From Brachycybe producta (lineage: Eukaryota > Arthropoda > Diplopoda > Playtdesmida > Andrognathidae), in contig JAUPFP010000033.1 in NCBI GenBank assembly GCA_036925085.1, forward strand, positions 1,906,501-1,970,500: DNA of 64,000 nucleotides, in the 5' to 3' direction. The translations under genes were made by a program, and so were the position numbers. Shown piece after piece: positions 62,268 to 64,000 of the stretch; the first letter of the stretch is position 1; every line of letters starts with the position of its first letter. The notes beneath the pieces are model-generated. The model searched no databases. It saw only the letters and a list, made by a program, of their open reading frames with translations, and had not been told where the DNA came from.

Positions 62268-64000
62268 TTAAGTTGTAGTAGGTTCAACTGCAACGTGTAA
62301 CTGGGACGATTCGGTTGTAACGTGCAACTGGGATGATTCGGGTGTAACGTGTAAACGGGATGGCTCGGTTGTAACGTGTAACTGGGATGGTTCGGTTGTA
62401 GTCTCTTCAAGTTCCATTCCATGTTTCTTTCTCATATGAGTCCGCAGTTCGGATCTTCTTCTCAAATTATGTCCGCAGACGTGGCATACAAACTTGTATT
62501 CCACTTTACCCTCGTGACGTTGCATGTGTATCTTGTAGCTCAAACTACTCGAATATTCCGCATTACAAATGTTGCACTTGTGAGGCTTCACACCTTTGTG
62601 GCGGACTAAAACGTGACATTTTAATTTACCACTAGATTTGAATCGGTATCCACATTCCTCACACATGTATTCCCTTATGTTTTGGTGCTTTGTGCGTTCG
62701 TGTCTCTGTAATTCACTAATGTAGGGAGCCGCATAGTTACATTCTTTACATTTGAACATGTTTGCACGTTTGTGTTTTGCTCTCAAGTGGTAAAGTAGCT
62801 GGTGTTTTGCATAACATACGTAGTCGCAGTCTGGACATTTGACATTCTTTTCGAGTGGATTTCCTTCTGCGTCCAATTGGTGCACGGACATAATATGGTG
62901 TAGAAGGACCAGCCTTCGTCGTGTCTTGTGTCCGCAGTATTTACAAACGGGAGTTTCTTTTCCGCAATTCGACTCACGGTGTGTCACCAACAACTTTCTA
63001 CTTTCAAATTTTTCTTTGCATATCTTGCAAACGAATTGCTTCGGAACTATTGGTTCTTCGGGATCTTTTGGAATCTTTTTTTTCTCAATATGGCTTTTCA
63101 GGTGACGTTGAAGTCGACATGGAAACTGTGCAACGTACTCACACTTCGGACATTTGAGGCTTTTTCGTTTATCATTTGCCGGCATTGTTGTTTGTTCATT
63201 CGATGATTCTTCGACATTATCTTCCTCCTGCTTTGAATCTGTTTTTGTTACCTTCCGCGGTGTTTTTGTCTTGTTTTGTCTTCGAACTATTTTCTTTTTT
63301 AAGAAGCGACCTTTACTTCGACGCTTCGGTAATACCCTCCTCTGTTGAATGTTCTTCTTTTTGGATTCGATAATCCTTTTGTCGTCATAATCGTCCGAAA
63401 CATCTTCGGAACACACGAAACTGTTCAAACTGATGCTCGTATCAGACTCTTCCTCGCTAACAGGAGAAACAGAATCTAAGTCATCCACACTTTTGCTAAT
63501 ATTTTTATTCAACTGAGGTCGCGGTCTTAATCGTTTTAGAGGTGTGACGTTATTTGAATCAGTTTTATCTGTCAGTTTTCTTTTCGAGTGCCACTGGTTG
63601 AGACTGTCCTTTAAACTCTTTATCTCCATCGTGTCTGCAATGTGCATCAGACAATCTGCATGTTCTTTATTAACCGTGGCTTTTCCAGTGTATGCAAACT
63701 GTATCAGATAGTCCATGTCCTCTGGATGGTCAGCAATGTTGTCCAAATTCAGACACTGAGCCTCGGGAATCTTTGAAGATTGGCCTACACTTAAATCTGT
63801 TGGTACTTCTGGTTGATCGAAACAGATAGTACCACTTGACCTAAAGGACTCCTTTAGCATGGGAAAGAGAAATGCCAGTACAAATTTGTGTACTTTCTTT
63901 TGTTGTCCGTGACAAGTGACACTGAAGTCCACCAGATATTCCTCTTTGAAGAATTCCCATAGTTTGGTGGACAAGGCCTTGTCGTGGCTCTTCCAGTCTA
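62268..64000 (-). CDS. B21: BTB-C2H2 zinc finger protein, 5' end beyond the window
   Basis: The frame is open to the right edge. The visible first residues read LDWKSHDKALSTKLWEFFKE, so only about six residues (probably M-G-E-x-x-L) are missing, and the TTG codon inside 'ALSTK' is not a start. BTB is complete except for these. Linker: R-L-R-P-R, S/D/E-rich part, PKRRSKGRFLKKK. Eight fingers. The F1-F2 spacer is the longest of the family (EKKKIPKDPEEPIVPKQ), F2 is C2HC (HRESNC), and F5 recognition residues are Y/S/E/R. The C-terminal tail contains four copies of a 9-residue repeat ([PS]S[QR]LHVTTE) where other members have a single EPSQLQD-type sequence. Confidence 0.92.
   Translation of the reverse strand, partial: DWKSHDKALSTKLWEFFKEEYLVDFSVTCHGQQKKVHKFVLAFLFPMLKESFRSSGTICFDQPEVPTDLSVGQSSKIPEAQCLNLDNIADHPEDMDYLIQFAYTGKATVNKEHADCLMHIADTMEIKSLKDSLNQWHSKRKLTDKTDSNNVTPLKRLRPRPQLNKNISKSVDDLDSVSPVSEEESDTSISLNSFVCSEDVSDDYDDKRIIESKKKNIQQRRVLPKRRSKGRFLKKKIVRRQNKTKTPRKVTKTDSKQEEDNVEESSNEQTTMPANDKRKSLKCPKCEYVAQFPCRLQRHLKSHIEKKKIPKDPEEPIVPKQFVCKICKEKFESRKLLVTHRESNCGKETPVCKYCGHKTRRRLVLLHHIMSVHQLDAEGNPLEKNVKCPDCDYVCYAKHQLLYHLRAKHKRANMFKCKECNYAAPYISELQRHERTKHQNIREYMCEECGYRFKSSGKLKCHVLVRHKGVKPHKCNICNAEYSSSLSYKIHMQRHEGKVEYKFVCHVCGHNLRRRSELRTHMRKKHGMELEETTTEPSQLHVTTEPSRLHVTPESSQLHVTTESSQLHVAVEPTTT
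62283..62398 (-). repeat. 27 bp coding repeat in the B21 tail (4 units)
   Basis: Four tandem copies of about 27 bp encoding EPSQLHVTT variants, just before the stop. It amplifies a motif (EP[SA]QL) that is present once in the tails of B16-B18. Confidence 0.9.

Noticed and set aside
63972-63974. TTG as start codon of B21
   Set aside because: The frame continues in phase to the edge with the family-typical residues LDWKSHDKAL, so this Leu is internal.

Overview
ORGANISM AND GENERAL CHARACTER. The window is AT-rich animal nuclear DNA. Protein genes are long uninterrupted frames separated by 0.9-3.4 kb of non-coding DNA packed with short inverted-repeat elements (MITE-like). Every gene encodes a BTB domain followed by C2H2 zinc fingers. 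The BTB domain starts with an L-x-W-x-x-H-x-x-x-L pattern, which resembles the tramtrack-type BTB group known mainly from arthropods, so an arthropod is my best guess. The species cannot be named from sequence alone.

LAYOUT. There are 22 members of one family, all on the minus strand: 20 complete genes and one fragment at each edge. I call them B0 (1-198, 5' end only) to B21 (62268-64000, first codons missing). Each complete gene has an uninterrupted coding exon of 461-643 codons: BTB (about residues 5-130), a fast-evolving charged linker often carrying an R-L-R-P-R motif, then six to eight fingers at the C-terminus. The full set is F1 (C2H2), F2 (C2HC) and F3-F8 (C2H2), with a diagnostic long hinge (V-D-x-x-G-N-P-L-E-[KM]-N) between F3 and F4. 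Sub-families are partly clustered: MKG-start genes B2-B4; a 'KKVHKC' group without F1 in B5 and B9-B12; a 'CNTDVGS' group B7, B13, B14; a 'CNKDLG' group B16-B20.

REGULATORY ARCHITECTURE. About 80-490 bp upstream of almost every start codon is a conserved element reading approximately CCAGAAGATGGCAGCAC on the plus strand, always in the same orientation. Its variation (AGATGGC, AGAGGGC, AGGTGGC, CTAGAGGGC) follows the degenerate positions of the CTCF consensus CCASYAGRKGGCRSY better than those of YY1. Just upstream of most ATGs is a 3' splice-acceptor sequence, and several copies also show a donor 59-122 bp further up, so the genes probably have a small non-coding first exon and a short 5'UTR intron. 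A same-strand array of single-coding-exon paralogues, each with its own CTCF-like promoter element, is reminiscent of clustered protocadherins. That is the main hypothesis offered here.

REPEATS. Four linkers (B7, B10, B12, B16) and one C-terminus (B21) carry in-frame minisatellites of unrelated sequence. Intergenic DNA holds at least five families of foldback elements (A-E) plus several single ones. Two kinds (family D and the element at 38025-38252) contain a CTCF-like core themselves. No RNA genes, CRISPR arrays or intact transposase genes were recognised.
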